Source of the DNA: Streptomyces sp. NRRL S-350
GTDB taxonomy: Bacteria; Actinomycetota; Actinomycetes; Streptomycetales; Streptomycetaceae
Direction: 5' to 3'
DNA length: 64,000 bases
Assembly (NCBI RefSeq): GCF_000719705.1
Contig: NZ_JOHO01000002.1
Coordinates: 503,262 to 567,261 of the forward strand
The notes beneath the pieces are model-generated. The model was given only the letters and a program-made list of their open reading frames with translations. It was not told where the DNA came from and did not search any database. The position numbers and the translations under genes are program-made. This document shows, piece after piece, positions 1 through 9,462 of the stretch (its first letter is position 1; the number at the start of each line of letters is the position of its first letter).

Positions 1-280
1 CCTCGGCGAGCCGCAGCGGGTTCTCCCAGCCGAGCGGGGTGACGGCGGTGCCGAGCCGGATGCGGCTGGTGCGCTGGGTGGCGGCGGCGAGGACGGCGAC
101 GGGGGAGGAGATCCCGTACTGGAGGTGGCGGTGGCGGAGCCAGGCGCTGTCGAAGCCGAGTCGTTCGCCGAGGGTGATGAGGTCCAGGGTGGATTCGTGG
201 CCCCGGCGCGGGTCCGCCTCGTCGAAGAGCCCGATGGTGAGGAAGCCGAGTTTCCGCAGCTGGCGAGGGTCCGGCGACAT
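1..280 (-). CDS. LLM-class flavin-dependent oxidoreductase, N-terminal part (cut by window edge)
   Basis: The first 93 codons of a minus-strand gene are present and the rest lies before base 1. The translation starts MSPDPRQLRKLGFLTIGLFD and continues with LGERLGFDSAWLRHRHLQYG, SPVAVLAAAT and RIRLGTAVTPLGWENPLRLAE. This is the usual start of bacterial luciferase-like monooxygenases: a first beta strand with GFLTIGLFD, then the 'GFDSAW.R' helix, then the 'R.RLGTAV.P' strand and the 'P.RLAE' helix of the TIM barrel. Such enzymes oxidise small organic substrates with reduced FMN/F420 and oxygen. The substrate cannot be told from this fragment. The ATG was chosen because family similarity starts within about 10 residues of it. 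Confidence 0.8.
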   Translation of the reverse strand, partial: MSPDPRQLRKLGFLTIGLFDEADPRRGHESTLDLITLGERLGFDSAWLRHRHLQYGISSPVAVLAAATQRTSRIRLGTAVTPLGWENPLRLAE

Positions 281-431
281 GGTGAGCGGCTCCGCGTGGT
301 GAGGCGGCCGCCCGGGGGAAGGCCGGGCGGGTGGTGCCCATCGAACGTACGCAGCCGCCGCACGCTTCGACAAGATCGGCACGGGATCCGGTCACCGGAC
401 CGCAACGGGGCGCAACACGGCGCTACGTGCG

Positions 432-457
432 GGGCCCCACCCGGCCGGGTGGGGCCC
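432..457. terminator. GC-rich hairpin between convergent/minus genes
   Basis: A perfect 11-bp stem (GGGCCCCACCC at 432-442 with GGGTGGGGCCC at 447-457) closes a 4-nt loop, followed by TTA on the plus strand. It lies in the gap between the oxidoreductase and the SCO5389-like gene and is a probable factor-independent terminator. Confidence 0.55.
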
Positions 458-486
458 TTACGGCAAGCGCCCTTACGGCAAGCGCC
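457..486. repeat. 15-bp tandem repeat, two copies
   Basis: CTTACGGCAAGCGCC occurs twice back to back (457-471 and 472-486), directly after the hairpin at 432-457. A degenerate third copy follows (CCCTTGCGGCAGCCG). Function unknown; it is a local duplication in non-coding sequence. Confidence 0.7.
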
Positions 487-531
487 CCCTTGCGGCAGCC
501 GCCCCGTAAGGCAGCCGTCAGCGCCCACAGG

Positions 532-555
532 TGGCCCTGGCCGTGGGCAGGGCCA
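532..555 (-). terminator. Hairpin downstream of the SCO5389-like gene
   Basis: TGGCCCTG (532-539) pairs with CAGGGCCA (548-555) across an 8-nt loop, 13 bp beyond the stop codon of the minus-strand gene ending at 568. Position and shape suit a terminator. Confidence 0.5.
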
Positions 556-567
556 CGGCTGGGGCCG

Positions 568-957
568 TCAGCAGCTGCGCAGTTCCGGGCTCTGGTTGCG
601 GATCTGGTTGTGCAGCGAGGTGAACTCGCGGTACGCCTCGCTGTCCTCGGAGCCGGGGCGGAACGCGCCGACGCGGTGGCAGTTGACGAAGGCGAGCTTC
701 ACGCCGAAGTGGTCCTCCAGGCTGCCCCGGATGGCGTTGCTGGCCAGCGCGCGCAGCAGCTGGGCGCGCTCCTCGTTGCTGGGCGTGGTGTTGTCGGTGG
801 TGAACTCGCCGTCACCTGCGGCGAGTTCGGTGCTGAGACCGGCGACGACCCGGTAGGCGTAGGGGAGCGAGGCGCGGACGGTGTCGAGGAAGGCGGCCTC
901 GTCGACGCGGCCCTGCCGGGCCTGGGCGAGGAGGGCGGGGGAGACGTCGAGCGACAT
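568..957 (-). CDS. SCO5389-family conserved actinomycete protein
   Basis: A 129-residue soluble protein starting MSLDVSPALLAQARQGRVDE. It contains FLDTVRASLPYAYRVVAGL, QLLRALASNAIRGSLEDHFG and AFVNCHRVGAF, and ends NQSPELRSC. This pattern (MSLDVSP start, 'RASLPYA', 'LLRALASNAIR', 'NCHRV', 'NQSPELR.C') matches my memory of a small family conserved in Streptomyces and named after SCO5389. No function is established that I know of. There is no signal peptide or membrane segment. The ATG at 957 is preceded by an AGAGG-type ribosome binding site, whereas the frame upstream to 1032 has no family-like sequence. It is a single-gene unit, with the efflux pump gene on the same strand 111 bp upstream. 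Confidence 0.75.
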   Translation of the reverse strand: MSLDVSPALLAQARQGRVDEAAFLDTVRASLPYAYRVVAGLSTELAAGDGEFTTDNTTPSNEERAQLLRALASNAIRGSLEDHFGVKLAFVNCHRVGAFRPGSEDSEAYREFTSLHNQIRNQSPELRSC

Positions 958-1068
958 GGAGGTCCTCTTTCGGGAGTGCGTGGGCCTCGGTGGGCAGCAG
1001 CCACCGCCATGGTTATCGAAGATGAAAACCATTACGGTGAAGACTCTCCCGGCCGTCCCGACGACCTG

Positions 1069-2613
1069 TCAAGTGCCGTCCCCCGCAGGGGTGACCTCCG
1101 TCGGCGCCGGCACCCGGCGGACCTTGATGACGAGCGCGGCGATCACCACGGCGAGCGCCGCGAAGACCAGGCCCATCTGGAAGGCGGCCGCGATGCCGTG
1201 CACCAGCACCTCCGAGGAGTACGGCGCGGGAAGGCGGCCCGTCGCCCTGACTTGCTGGGCCTGCTGCGGCGTGGCCTGCTGGAGGAACTTCCCGACCTGC
1301 TGCCGGGCCTCGTTGCGGCTGGCCGTGCCGTACACCGTGACCAGGATCGACAGGCCCAGCGAACCACCCACCTGCTGGGTGGTGTTGAGCATGCCGGTGG
1401 CGGCGCCGGTCTCGTGCGGGGCCACCCGGGAGACGGCGGTCAGCATCACCGGGACGAAGATCGAGCCCATACCGAAGCCGAAGAGCAGCGTCGGCCCGAG
1501 GATGCCGCCGACGTACGTGGTGTCGAGGTCGATCCGGCTCGCCCAGGCGACGCCGGCGAGGACCAGGACCGAGCCGGTGAGCAGGAACGGCTTCGGGCCG
1601 TACCGCAGCTGGTTGCGGGCCGCGAACTGGGCGGCGGCGATGATGGCCGCACTGATCGGCAGGAAGGCGAAGCCCGCCCGCAGGGGGCTGAACCCGAGGA
1701 TCTCCTGCACGAACAGGGTGATGAAGAAGAAGATGCTGAACATCGCCGCGGCCACGCAGAGCATCAGCCCGTACGCGCCGGAGCGGTTGCGGTCGCGGAA
1801 GAGGTGCAAGGGGGTGATCGGCTGCGGCACGCGCCGCTCGTTGAGGATGAAGGCCGCGAGCAGTGCGACGGCGAGGCTGAACGCGGCCAGCGTCACGGCG
1901 TCCGTCCAGCCGTGGTCGGAGGCGCGGATGAAGCCGTACACCAGGGAGACCATGCCCGCCGTGGCGGTGAACGCGCCGATCAGGTCGAAGCGCCCGGGGT
2001 GGCGTTCGGACTCGTTGATGTACAGCGGCGCCAGCAGGGCGATCGCGATGCCGATCGGCACGTTGACGAAGAACACCCAGCGCCAGGACAGCCAGGACGT
2101 CAGCATGCCGCCGAGCAGCAGTCCGATCGCCCCGCCCGCGCCCGCGACGGCGGAGAAGACGCCGAAGGCCCGGTTGCGCTCCGGGCCCTCCTTGAAGTTG
2201 GTGGCGATCAGTGCCAGCGCGGTCGGCGAGGCGATCGCGCCGCCCAGCCCCTGCAACGCTCGCGCGGCCAGCAGCCAGGCGGAGGACTGTGCGACCCCGC
2301 CGAGCAGCGAGGCCGCGCCGAACACCAGCACGCCGACGACGAACACCCGCCGGCGACCGAGGATGTCACCCGCCCGGCCACCGAGCAGCAGCAGCCCGCC
2401 GAAGGTCAGGGTGTAGGCGTTGATGACCCAGGACAGGTCGGTGGTGTTGAACTTCAGCGCCTGCTGGATGTGCGGCAGGGCGATGTTCACGATCGTGATG
2501 TCGAGGACGACCATCAGCTGGGTGGCCGCGATGACGGTGAGGGCTATCCCTGGGTGCTGGCCCCGGCGTGCGGTCGCGGGCGGAGCCGTGGCCAGGGCAC
2601 GCGAAGTGGCCAT
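1069..2613 (-). CDS. DHA2-type MFS drug efflux transporter (14 TM)
   Basis: A 514-residue inner-membrane protein. After a short cytoplasmic start it reads ALTVIAATQLMVVLDITIVN, the typical first helix and 'LDxTIVNxALP' motif C region of the DHA2 (14-helix) drug:H+ antiporters. LGGRAGDILGRRR is the loop 2-3 signature, and the motif at WVINAYTLTFG marks helix 2. Hydrophobic segments continue to the end (last one VFAALAVVIAALVIKV). Substrates are unknown; relatives export antibiotics and dyes. The start at 2613 was chosen because the segment upstream is not protein-like and an AACCTGCC/GGGGAACC leader lies before ATG. Upstream is a sigma70-like promoter overlapped by a motif also found before the TetR gene at 24418, so that TetR may control this pump. 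Confidence 0.88.
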   Translation of the reverse strand: MATSRALATAPPATARRGQHPGIALTVIAATQLMVVLDITIVNIALPHIQQALKFNTTDLSWVINAYTLTFGGLLLLGGRAGDILGRRRVFVVGVLVFGAASLLGGVAQSSAWLLAARALQGLGGAIASPTALALIATNFKEGPERNRAFGVFSAVAGAGGAIGLLLGGMLTSWLSWRWVFFVNVPIGIAIALLAPLYINESERHPGRFDLIGAFTATAGMVSLVYGFIRASDHGWTDAVTLAAFSLAVALLAAFILNERRVPQPITPLHLFRDRNRSGAYGLMLCVAAAMFSIFFFITLFVQEILGFSPLRAGFAFLPISAAIIAAAQFAARNQLRYGPKPFLLTGSVLVLAGVAWASRIDLDTTYVGGILGPTLLFGFGMGSIFVPVMLTAVSRVAPHETGAATGMLNTTQQVGGSLGLSILVTVYGTASRNEARQQVGKFLQQATPQQAQQVRATGRLPAPYSSEVLVHGIAAAFQMGLVFAALAVVIAALVIKVRRVPAPTEVTPAGDGT

Positions 2614-2660
2614 GGCAGGTTCCCCAATGGCTCGGGGGCGAACGGCGGGAGGGGGACGGA

Positions 2661-2706
2661 TTCGTTCGCCACCACCGACAGTAGACCCGGGAGATAGGGA
2701 ACACAA
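2661..2706 (-). promoter_or_regulatory. Promoter of the MFS pump with overlapping putative TetR operator
   Basis: On the minus strand TTGTGT (2706-2701), a 17-bp spacer and TACTGT (2683-2678) form a plausible sigma70-type promoter about 65 bp before the pump start. Bases 2661-2689 match 24 of 29 positions of 24252-24280, upstream of a TetR gene. The shared block (TTCGTTC....CGACAGTAG.CCCG) covers the -10 element, where a repressor would sit. Confidence 0.45.
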
Positions 2707-2763
2707 CCGTTCATTACGGACAAGTAGCGGGGAAGTGGCGGACGAGCGGCGATTTCCGAACAA

Positions 2764-2782
2764 CCGCCCTCCGTGAGGGCGG
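2764..2782. terminator. Short hairpin between pump promoter and cellulase gene end
   Basis: CCGCCCTC (2764-2771) and GAGGGCGG (2775-2782) form a perfect 8-bp stem with a 3-nt loop. It may be a second terminator for the minus-strand cellulase, about 100 bp past its stop. Confidence 0.4.
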
Positions 2783-2841
2783 GAGGGTTGCGACGGGTGG
2801 GATGTCATATCCATGTCAACGACCTTCCGGGAGAGGTGACC

Positions 2842-2870
2842 GTGCCGGGAGCTCGGCGAGCCCCCGGCAC
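2842..2870 (-). terminator. Terminator of the GH5 cellulase gene
   Basis: GTGCCGGG (2842-2849) pairs with CCCGGCAC (2863-2870), with inner GCTC/GAGC pairing. It lies 16 bp downstream of the cellulase stop codon at 2886. Confidence 0.6.
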
Positions 2871-2885
2871 AGCGTGTCCCCGCTG

Positions 2886-5743
<2,858 letters not shown>

Positions 5744-5809
5744 CGGGGGTCCTTTTCTGTCCGTGAGCCCTGTGGCGGGCGTGGCCTGGTGCGCCTTCGG
5801 GCCCTGATG

Positions 5810-5823
5810 TGTGAGCGTTCACA
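5810..5823. promoter_or_regulatory. Palindromic operator 1 (TGTGAGCGTTCACA)
   Basis: A 14-bp site of form TGTGA-N4-TCACA with a central CG, 67 bp upstream of the esterase ATG. The form suits a LacI/GalR-type repressor. It also fits the GTG-N6-CAC pattern known for Streptomyces Crp. A near-identical copy lies at 6141-6154. Confidence 0.6.
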
Positions 5824-5966
5824 AACATGCCGTCCGAGATGCGCTCGACCCGCCCGGCGTCGTGCGGGGAGGCGGGCCTGACGCCCCGTCCGGCACCCCG
5901 CCTCGTAGAGATATCACGCTCGCACTTGAGCTGAACATCCCATGGATGCGAAAAAGGTGAGAGTCG

Positions 5967-6020
5967 GTTGGATGTTCGAAAACCCAGAGGATCACCAGAA
6001 TCCTGGGCATCGAAACCAAC
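5967..6020. repeat. Long imperfect inverted repeat (54 bp)
   Basis: The left arm (GTTGG 5967-5971, TTCGA 5975-5979, then CCCAGAGGAT 5983-5992) pairs with the right arm (ATCCTGGG 6000-6007, TCGAA 6010-6014, CCAAC 6016-6020) around a 7-nt loop. It could fold as RNA on either strand. It may be a leader structure, a terminator or a remnant of a small mobile repeat; nothing in the sequence decides. Confidence 0.5.
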
Positions 6021-6098
6021 TTGCTCGGTCGCCTCGGTTCCGTGCCGGTCTCCATACATCCCATGTATTGCCCGTGGCGGCTCGTCCTGTCAGAAGCC

Positions 6099-6126
6099 TT
6101 GACAGTAGCCATGGCGCTGTCAGAAT
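6099..6126 (+). promoter_or_regulatory. Sigma70-type promoter of the fucosidase gene
   Basis: A perfect TTGACA (6099-6104), a 16-bp spacer and CAGAAT (6121-6126) would start transcription near 6133, just before operator 2. The arrangement is typical of a repressor-controlled sugar-enzyme promoter. Confidence 0.5.
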
Positions 6127-6140
6127 CGGCTGCACCTCAT

Positions 6141-6154
6141 TGTGATCGCTCACA
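6141..6154. promoter_or_regulatory. Palindromic operator 2 (TGTGATCGCTCACA)
   Basis: The same TGTGA-N4-TCACA architecture with central CG as the site at 5810. It sits at roughly +8 to +21 of the predicted fucosidase transcript, where a bound repressor would block initiation. Confidence 0.6.
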
Positions 6155-6266
6155 TTTCTGGCCTCCCACGATGCAGGGCGTTCCGAGCCGCACGGCCCCG
6201 CGCCACCTGGGCATCCGGTGTGGCGGACCGGGAAATCCACCATGCTCCATGACGAAGGGTCAACCC

Positions 6267-8501
6267 ATGGCGATCAGCAGGCGTGTGTTCCTGTCAGGTG
6301 CCGCCGGAGTCGTCGCCGCCGCGACGGCGGATCTCACGCTCGGCACGGCGACGGCGCTGGCAGCTCCGTCGTCGTACTCGCCCACGTGGGCGTCGGTGGA
6401 CCAGCATCCGCCGGCGCCGGAGTGGTTCCAGGACGCCAAGTTCGGCATCTACTTCCACTGGGGTGCCTTCAGCGTGCCCGCGTTCGGCAGCGAGTGGTAC
6501 CCGCGGAACATGTACGTCGCCGGGAGCGGCGAGAACAAGCACCACACCGCCACCTACGGGGATCCGTCGGTGTGGCCCTACAACAACTTCGTCGACGGGG
6601 CGCGCGACAAGGCGGGCAACTGGGTGCAGTTCGCGCCCAGGCTCGCCTCCCAGGGCGGGAACTTCGACCCGGACGCCTGGGCGCAGCTGTTCGTCGACGC
6701 GGGCGCCAGGTTCGCGGGCCCGGTGGCGGAGCACCACGACGGCTTCTCGATGTGGAACAGCGCGGTCAACGAGTGGAACTCGGTGCAGCGGGGGCCCAAG
6801 CTGAACCTGCTGCAGCTCTTCCGCGACGCGATCCGGGGCAAGGGCCTGAAGCTGCTGGTGGCCATGCACCACGCCTACAACTTCAACGGCTACTACGACC
6901 ACGTGCCCGCGCAGCCGACCGCCAGCCTGCAGAAGCTCTTCGGCCAGCTCGACACCGCCACCGAGAACCAGCTCTGGTACGCCAAGCTCAAGGAGGTCGT
7001 GGACCTGGCGCAGCCGGACATCCTGTGGGAGGACTTCGACCTCTCCAAGGTCGACGAAACGCAGCGGCTGAACTTCCTGTCGTACTACTACAACCAGGCC
7101 CTGAGCTGGGGTCGGGAGGTCGTGGCCACGTACAAGGACGGCTACGACAACAAGGGCGAGGTCTTCGACTACGAACGCGGCGGCCCGGCCGAGGTCTCCG
7201 ACCCGTACTGGCTGACCGACGACAGCATCAGCAGCTCCAGCTGGTGCTACACGGTGGGCATCGGCTACTACTCCACCGCGCAGATGCTCCACGCGCTGAT
7301 CGACCGGATCAGCAAGAACGGCAACATGCTGCTCAACATCGCCCCCATGGCGGACGGGACGATCCCCCAGGGCCAGAAGGACGTCCTGCTGGGCATCGGC
7401 GACCACCTCAAGCGGTTCGGCGAGTCCCTGTACGGCACCCGCGCCTGGACGGTCCACGGGGAGGGGCCGACCAAGATGGGCGGCGGGTCCTTCACCACCC
7501 CCGTGGCGGGCACGAACAAGGACTTCCGGTTCACCCGTGACAAGTCCGGCACCGTCCTGTACGCCACGGTCCTGGGCTGGCCCGGGAGTTCCACGACCCT
7601 CACCACCCTGGGCAGCGGCCGCATCGACCTCGGCTCGCTCACGTCCGTCCAGCTGCTCGACTCGAAGGCGGGCACGTACATCGGCCTGCCCGCGCCGACC
7701 CAGGGCGGCGACGGCCTGCACATCACCCTGCCGTCCGCCTCGGCGCCGTTCGGCGCCCTCGCCTACGTGCTGAAGTTCACCTTCTCCGGACCGATCCCCG
7801 TCCTCAGGCCCGGGGGCAGCGGCGTGGTCACCGCGTACGGCGACATCTCGTACGCGGGCGCGGCGGCCGGGCTCGTGCTGGGCGACTACACGGCCGCCGG
7901 ACTCCAGAGCGCCGGACTGGCGCCGCGCACCATCTCCTCCCTGCGGATACCGGCCGGCTACCAGGTGATCGGCTACTCCGGCGACAACTACTCCGGAACC
8001 GCCTGGACGTTCAGCGCGGACGACCCCGACCTGCGCACCACCGGCAACAACGACGCCATCACCTCGCTGAAGGTGACCTTCAATCCGGCCACGTACTTCC
8101 GGATCGGCAACGTCACCGACGGCCTGGCCCTGGACAGCGGCGGCAACGTCGCCTACGGCAGCAACCTCAAGCAGTGGACCTGGGACGGCAGCACCAACCT
8201 CCAGTGGCAGGCCGTCGACCTCGGCAACGGCTACTACCGCCTGGTCAACCGCACCAACGGCATGGTCGCCGACGGCTGGGGCGCCACCACGAACGGGGCA
8301 CCCGCCCAGCAGGCGACCTGGAACGGCGGCACCAACCAGCAGTGGCAGATCACCGACCGCGGCAACGGCCGGTACAGCATCGCCAACCGCACGACGGGCC
8401 TGGTCCTGGACGGCGGCGGCCAGGTGGCGGCCGGCTCCGTCACCAAGCAGTGGACCTGGGACGGCAGCTCCAACCTGCAGTGGACGTTCACCGCCCAGTA
8501 G
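6267..8501 (+). CDS. Tat-exported GH29 alpha-L-fucosidase with crystallin-like and ricin-type lectin domains
   Basis: A 744-residue protein. MAISRRVFLSGAAGVVAAAT is a clear twin-arginine signal (SRRVFL). The GH29 barrel follows at about 40-390: APEWFQDAKFGIYFHWGAFS is the family entry motif, AEHHDGFSMW the substrate-binding strand, and DILWEDFD (251-258) the usual nucleophile strand. SKNGNMLLNIAPMADGTIP is the family-typical NG..LLNI.P segment. A beta-sandwich comes next. Residues about 515-610 (VVTAYGDISYAGAAAGLVLG, IPAGYQVIGYSGDNYSG) look like a beta/gamma-crystallin-type fold. Residues about 612-744 are ricin-like, with QWTWDGSTNLQW and QQATWNGGTNQQW repeats. It should release L-fucose from fucosylated glycans outside the cell. 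ATG 6267 was chosen for the AAGGG site and the Tat signal; an in-frame ATG six codons earlier is the alternative. Confidence 0.88.
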   Translation: MAISRRVFLSGAAGVVAAATADLTLGTATALAAPSSYSPTWASVDQHPPAPEWFQDAKFGIYFHWGAFSVPAFGSEWYPRNMYVAGSGENKHHTATYGDPSVWPYNNFVDGARDKAGNWVQFAPRLASQGGNFDPDAWAQLFVDAGARFAGPVAEHHDGFSMWNSAVNEWNSVQRGPKLNLLQLFRDAIRGKGLKLLVAMHHAYNFNGYYDHVPAQPTASLQKLFGQLDTATENQLWYAKLKEVVDLAQPDILWEDFDLSKVDETQRLNFLSYYYNQALSWGREVVATYKDGYDNKGEVFDYERGGPAEVSDPYWLTDDSISSSSWCYTVGIGYYSTAQMLHALIDRISKNGNMLLNIAPMADGTIPQGQKDVLLGIGDHLKRFGESLYGTRAWTVHGEGPTKMGGGSFTTPVAGTNKDFRFTRDKSGTVLYATVLGWPGSSTTLTTLGSGRIDLGSLTSVQLLDSKAGTYIGLPAPTQGGDGLHITLPSASAPFGALAYVLKFTFSGPIPVLRPGGSGVVTAYGDISYAGAAAGLVLGDYTAAGLQSAGLAPRTISSLRIPAGYQVIGYSGDNYSGTAWTFSADDPDLRTTGNNDAITSLKVTFNPATYFRIGNVTDGLALDSGGNVAYGSNLKQWTWDGSTNLQWQAVDLGNGYYRLVNRTNGMVADGWGATTNGAPAQQATWNGGTNQQWQITDRGNGRYSIANRTTGLVLDGGGQVAAGSVTKQWTWDGSSNLQWTFTAQ

Positions 8502-8536
8502 CCCGCCGCCCGCCGCCCAGTAGCCCGCCGCCCGCG
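8493..8536. repeat. 22-bp tandem duplication across the fucosidase stop codon
   Basis: GCCCAGTAGCCCGCCGCCC at 8493-8511, including the TAG stop, is repeated at 8515-8533. A slippage-type duplication that leaves a second in-sequence copy of the gene's last bases outside the gene. Confidence 0.75.
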
Positions 8537-8581
8537 CCGGTGCGCGACGCGCTCGGCAAGCCGGGCTCCGGGACGACCCGT

Positions 8582-8617
8582 ACACGCCCCGACGACACCC
8601 ACGTCGTCGGGGCGTGT
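8582..8617 (+). terminator. Strong terminator after the fucosidase gene
   Basis: A perfect 15-bp stem (ACACGCCCCGACGAC 8582-8596 with GTCGTCGGGGCGTGT 8603-8617) and a 6-nt loop, about 80 bp beyond the stop. Confidence 0.8.
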
Positions 8618-8686
8618 CCGTCGGAGCCCGCGCCCGGCTCGCACCCGACCCGAGATCGAGGCTCAGTCGGAAGCGACGGAATTCAG

Positions 8687-8700
8687 CAGTCATATGACTG
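8687..8700. promoter_or_regulatory. Perfect 14-bp palindrome CAGTCATATGACTG
   Basis: An exact dyad 129 bp upstream of the chosen start of the I36-inhibitor gene, in unusually A/T-rich sequence for this window. It could be an operator. It also contains an ATG in frame with the gene, but I see no good ribosome binding site there. Confidence 0.4.
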
Positions 8701-8828
8701 ATGCCCCTGCGTCACGCTCCGGCACATCCTCCTTGTGCGACGGATCCGGCCCCCGGGCCCGCCGCGCAGGAGAAATGCCATCCCGCCCGTACCGCAGTTA
8801 CGGGCCGACCTCGAAAGCGGGTTCCACC

Positions 8829-9278
8829 GTGGCCCTCACCTCGTTCAAGTCGGCGGCCGCCGCCGTCTCGACCGCGCTCGCCGGCGCGGCGCTGCTGTTC
8901 ACGGCGGCCCCGGCGTCCGCGGCGAACCCGCCGTACGACGGCTGCCCGGCCTGGGCCCTCTGCCTGTACCAGCACGAGGGCGGGACGGGCTCGAAGGCGG
9001 TCGTCACGCCGCCGCCGGCCGGCGGCAACGCGGCGATCGTGCGGCTCACCCAGGTGCACTTCCTGAACGGCGAGCTCGCCGACAACCAGGTCACCTCCTG
9101 GATCAACAACTCGCAGTGCTCGGTGAAGTTCATGGACGACCCGTACGGGGAGCTCCACCCCTCCGACCTGGACTTCACCGCGATGTGGAACTGGGGCGCG
9201 AAGGGCGACTACGGCACCGGAACCTCCAAGTACTACCTGAACGACCGGATTTCCTCCCTCCAGTTCTGGTGCCCGTAG
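8829..9278 (+). CDS. Secreted peptidase inhibitor, family I36-like (crystallin fold)
   Basis: A 149-residue secreted protein. With the GTG at 8829 the signal peptide reads ALTSFKSAAAAVSTALAGAA, then LLFTAAPASAA. The mature part starts NPPYDGCPAWALCLYQHEGG and ends ISSLQFWCP. The 'CP....LCLYQ...G.G' opening and four widely spaced cysteines resemble the SMPI/I36 metalloprotease-inhibitor family with a beta/gamma-crystallin fold, common as small secreted Streptomyces proteins. Inhibitory activity is inferred from the family. In-frame ATGs at 8694 and 8775 are possible starts; the latter would give a longer, Arg-rich signal n-region. A terminator follows at 9336. Confidence 0.7.
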   Translation: MALTSFKSAAAAVSTALAGAALLFTAAPASAANPPYDGCPAWALCLYQHEGGTGSKAVVTPPPAGGNAAIVRLTQVHFLNGELADNQVTSWINNSQCSVKFMDDPYGELHPSDLDFTAMWNWGAKGDYGTGTSKYYLNDRISSLQFWCP

Positions 9279-9335
9279 CGGCAGGGCCGGCCCCGAGGGC
9301 GCGGCTCCCCGCCGGATCCGCTCCGCCCACCACTG

Positions 9336-9362
9336 CCCCCGGCACCCGCGAGGAGCCGGGGG
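9336..9362 (+). terminator. Terminator after the I36-like inhibitor gene
   Basis: CCCCCGGC (9336-9343) pairs with GCCGGGGG (9355-9362) across an 11-nt loop, 57 bp after the stop. Confidence 0.6.
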
Positions 9363-9410
9363 CGTCCTCGTGCGGTCCGCACTCCTCCCCACCCCGGCAC
9401 CGGAACCGTC

Positions 9411-9450
9411 CGGTGCCACGGGGTGCCACCCGGTGCCACCCGGTTCCACC
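9411..9450. repeat. Four 10-bp tandem repeats in the leader of the beta-helix/nuclease gene
   Basis: CGGTGCCACG, GGGTGCCACC, CGGTGCCACC and CGGTTCCACC follow each other exactly, ending 12 bp before the start codon of the next gene. They sit where an operator or leader element would act. Confidence 0.7.
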
Positions 9451-9462
9451 GAAGGAAAGCCC

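Larger units (their letters stand above)
5744..6266. other. Divergent regulatory gap between esterase and fucosidase genes
   Basis: This 523-bp non-coding stretch is noticeably richer in A/T than its surroundings. It holds two near-identical palindromes (5810-5823, 6141-6154), a long imperfect inverted repeat (5967-6020) and a TTGACA promoter for the fucosidase. I see no convincing gene in it. Confidence 0.7.

Noticed and set aside
331..2697. A long plus-strand frame opposite the SCO5389-like and pump genes
   Set aside because: Its translation is an Arg/Gly/Glu-rich sequence without motifs. The opposite strand encodes recognisable families with ribosome binding sites.
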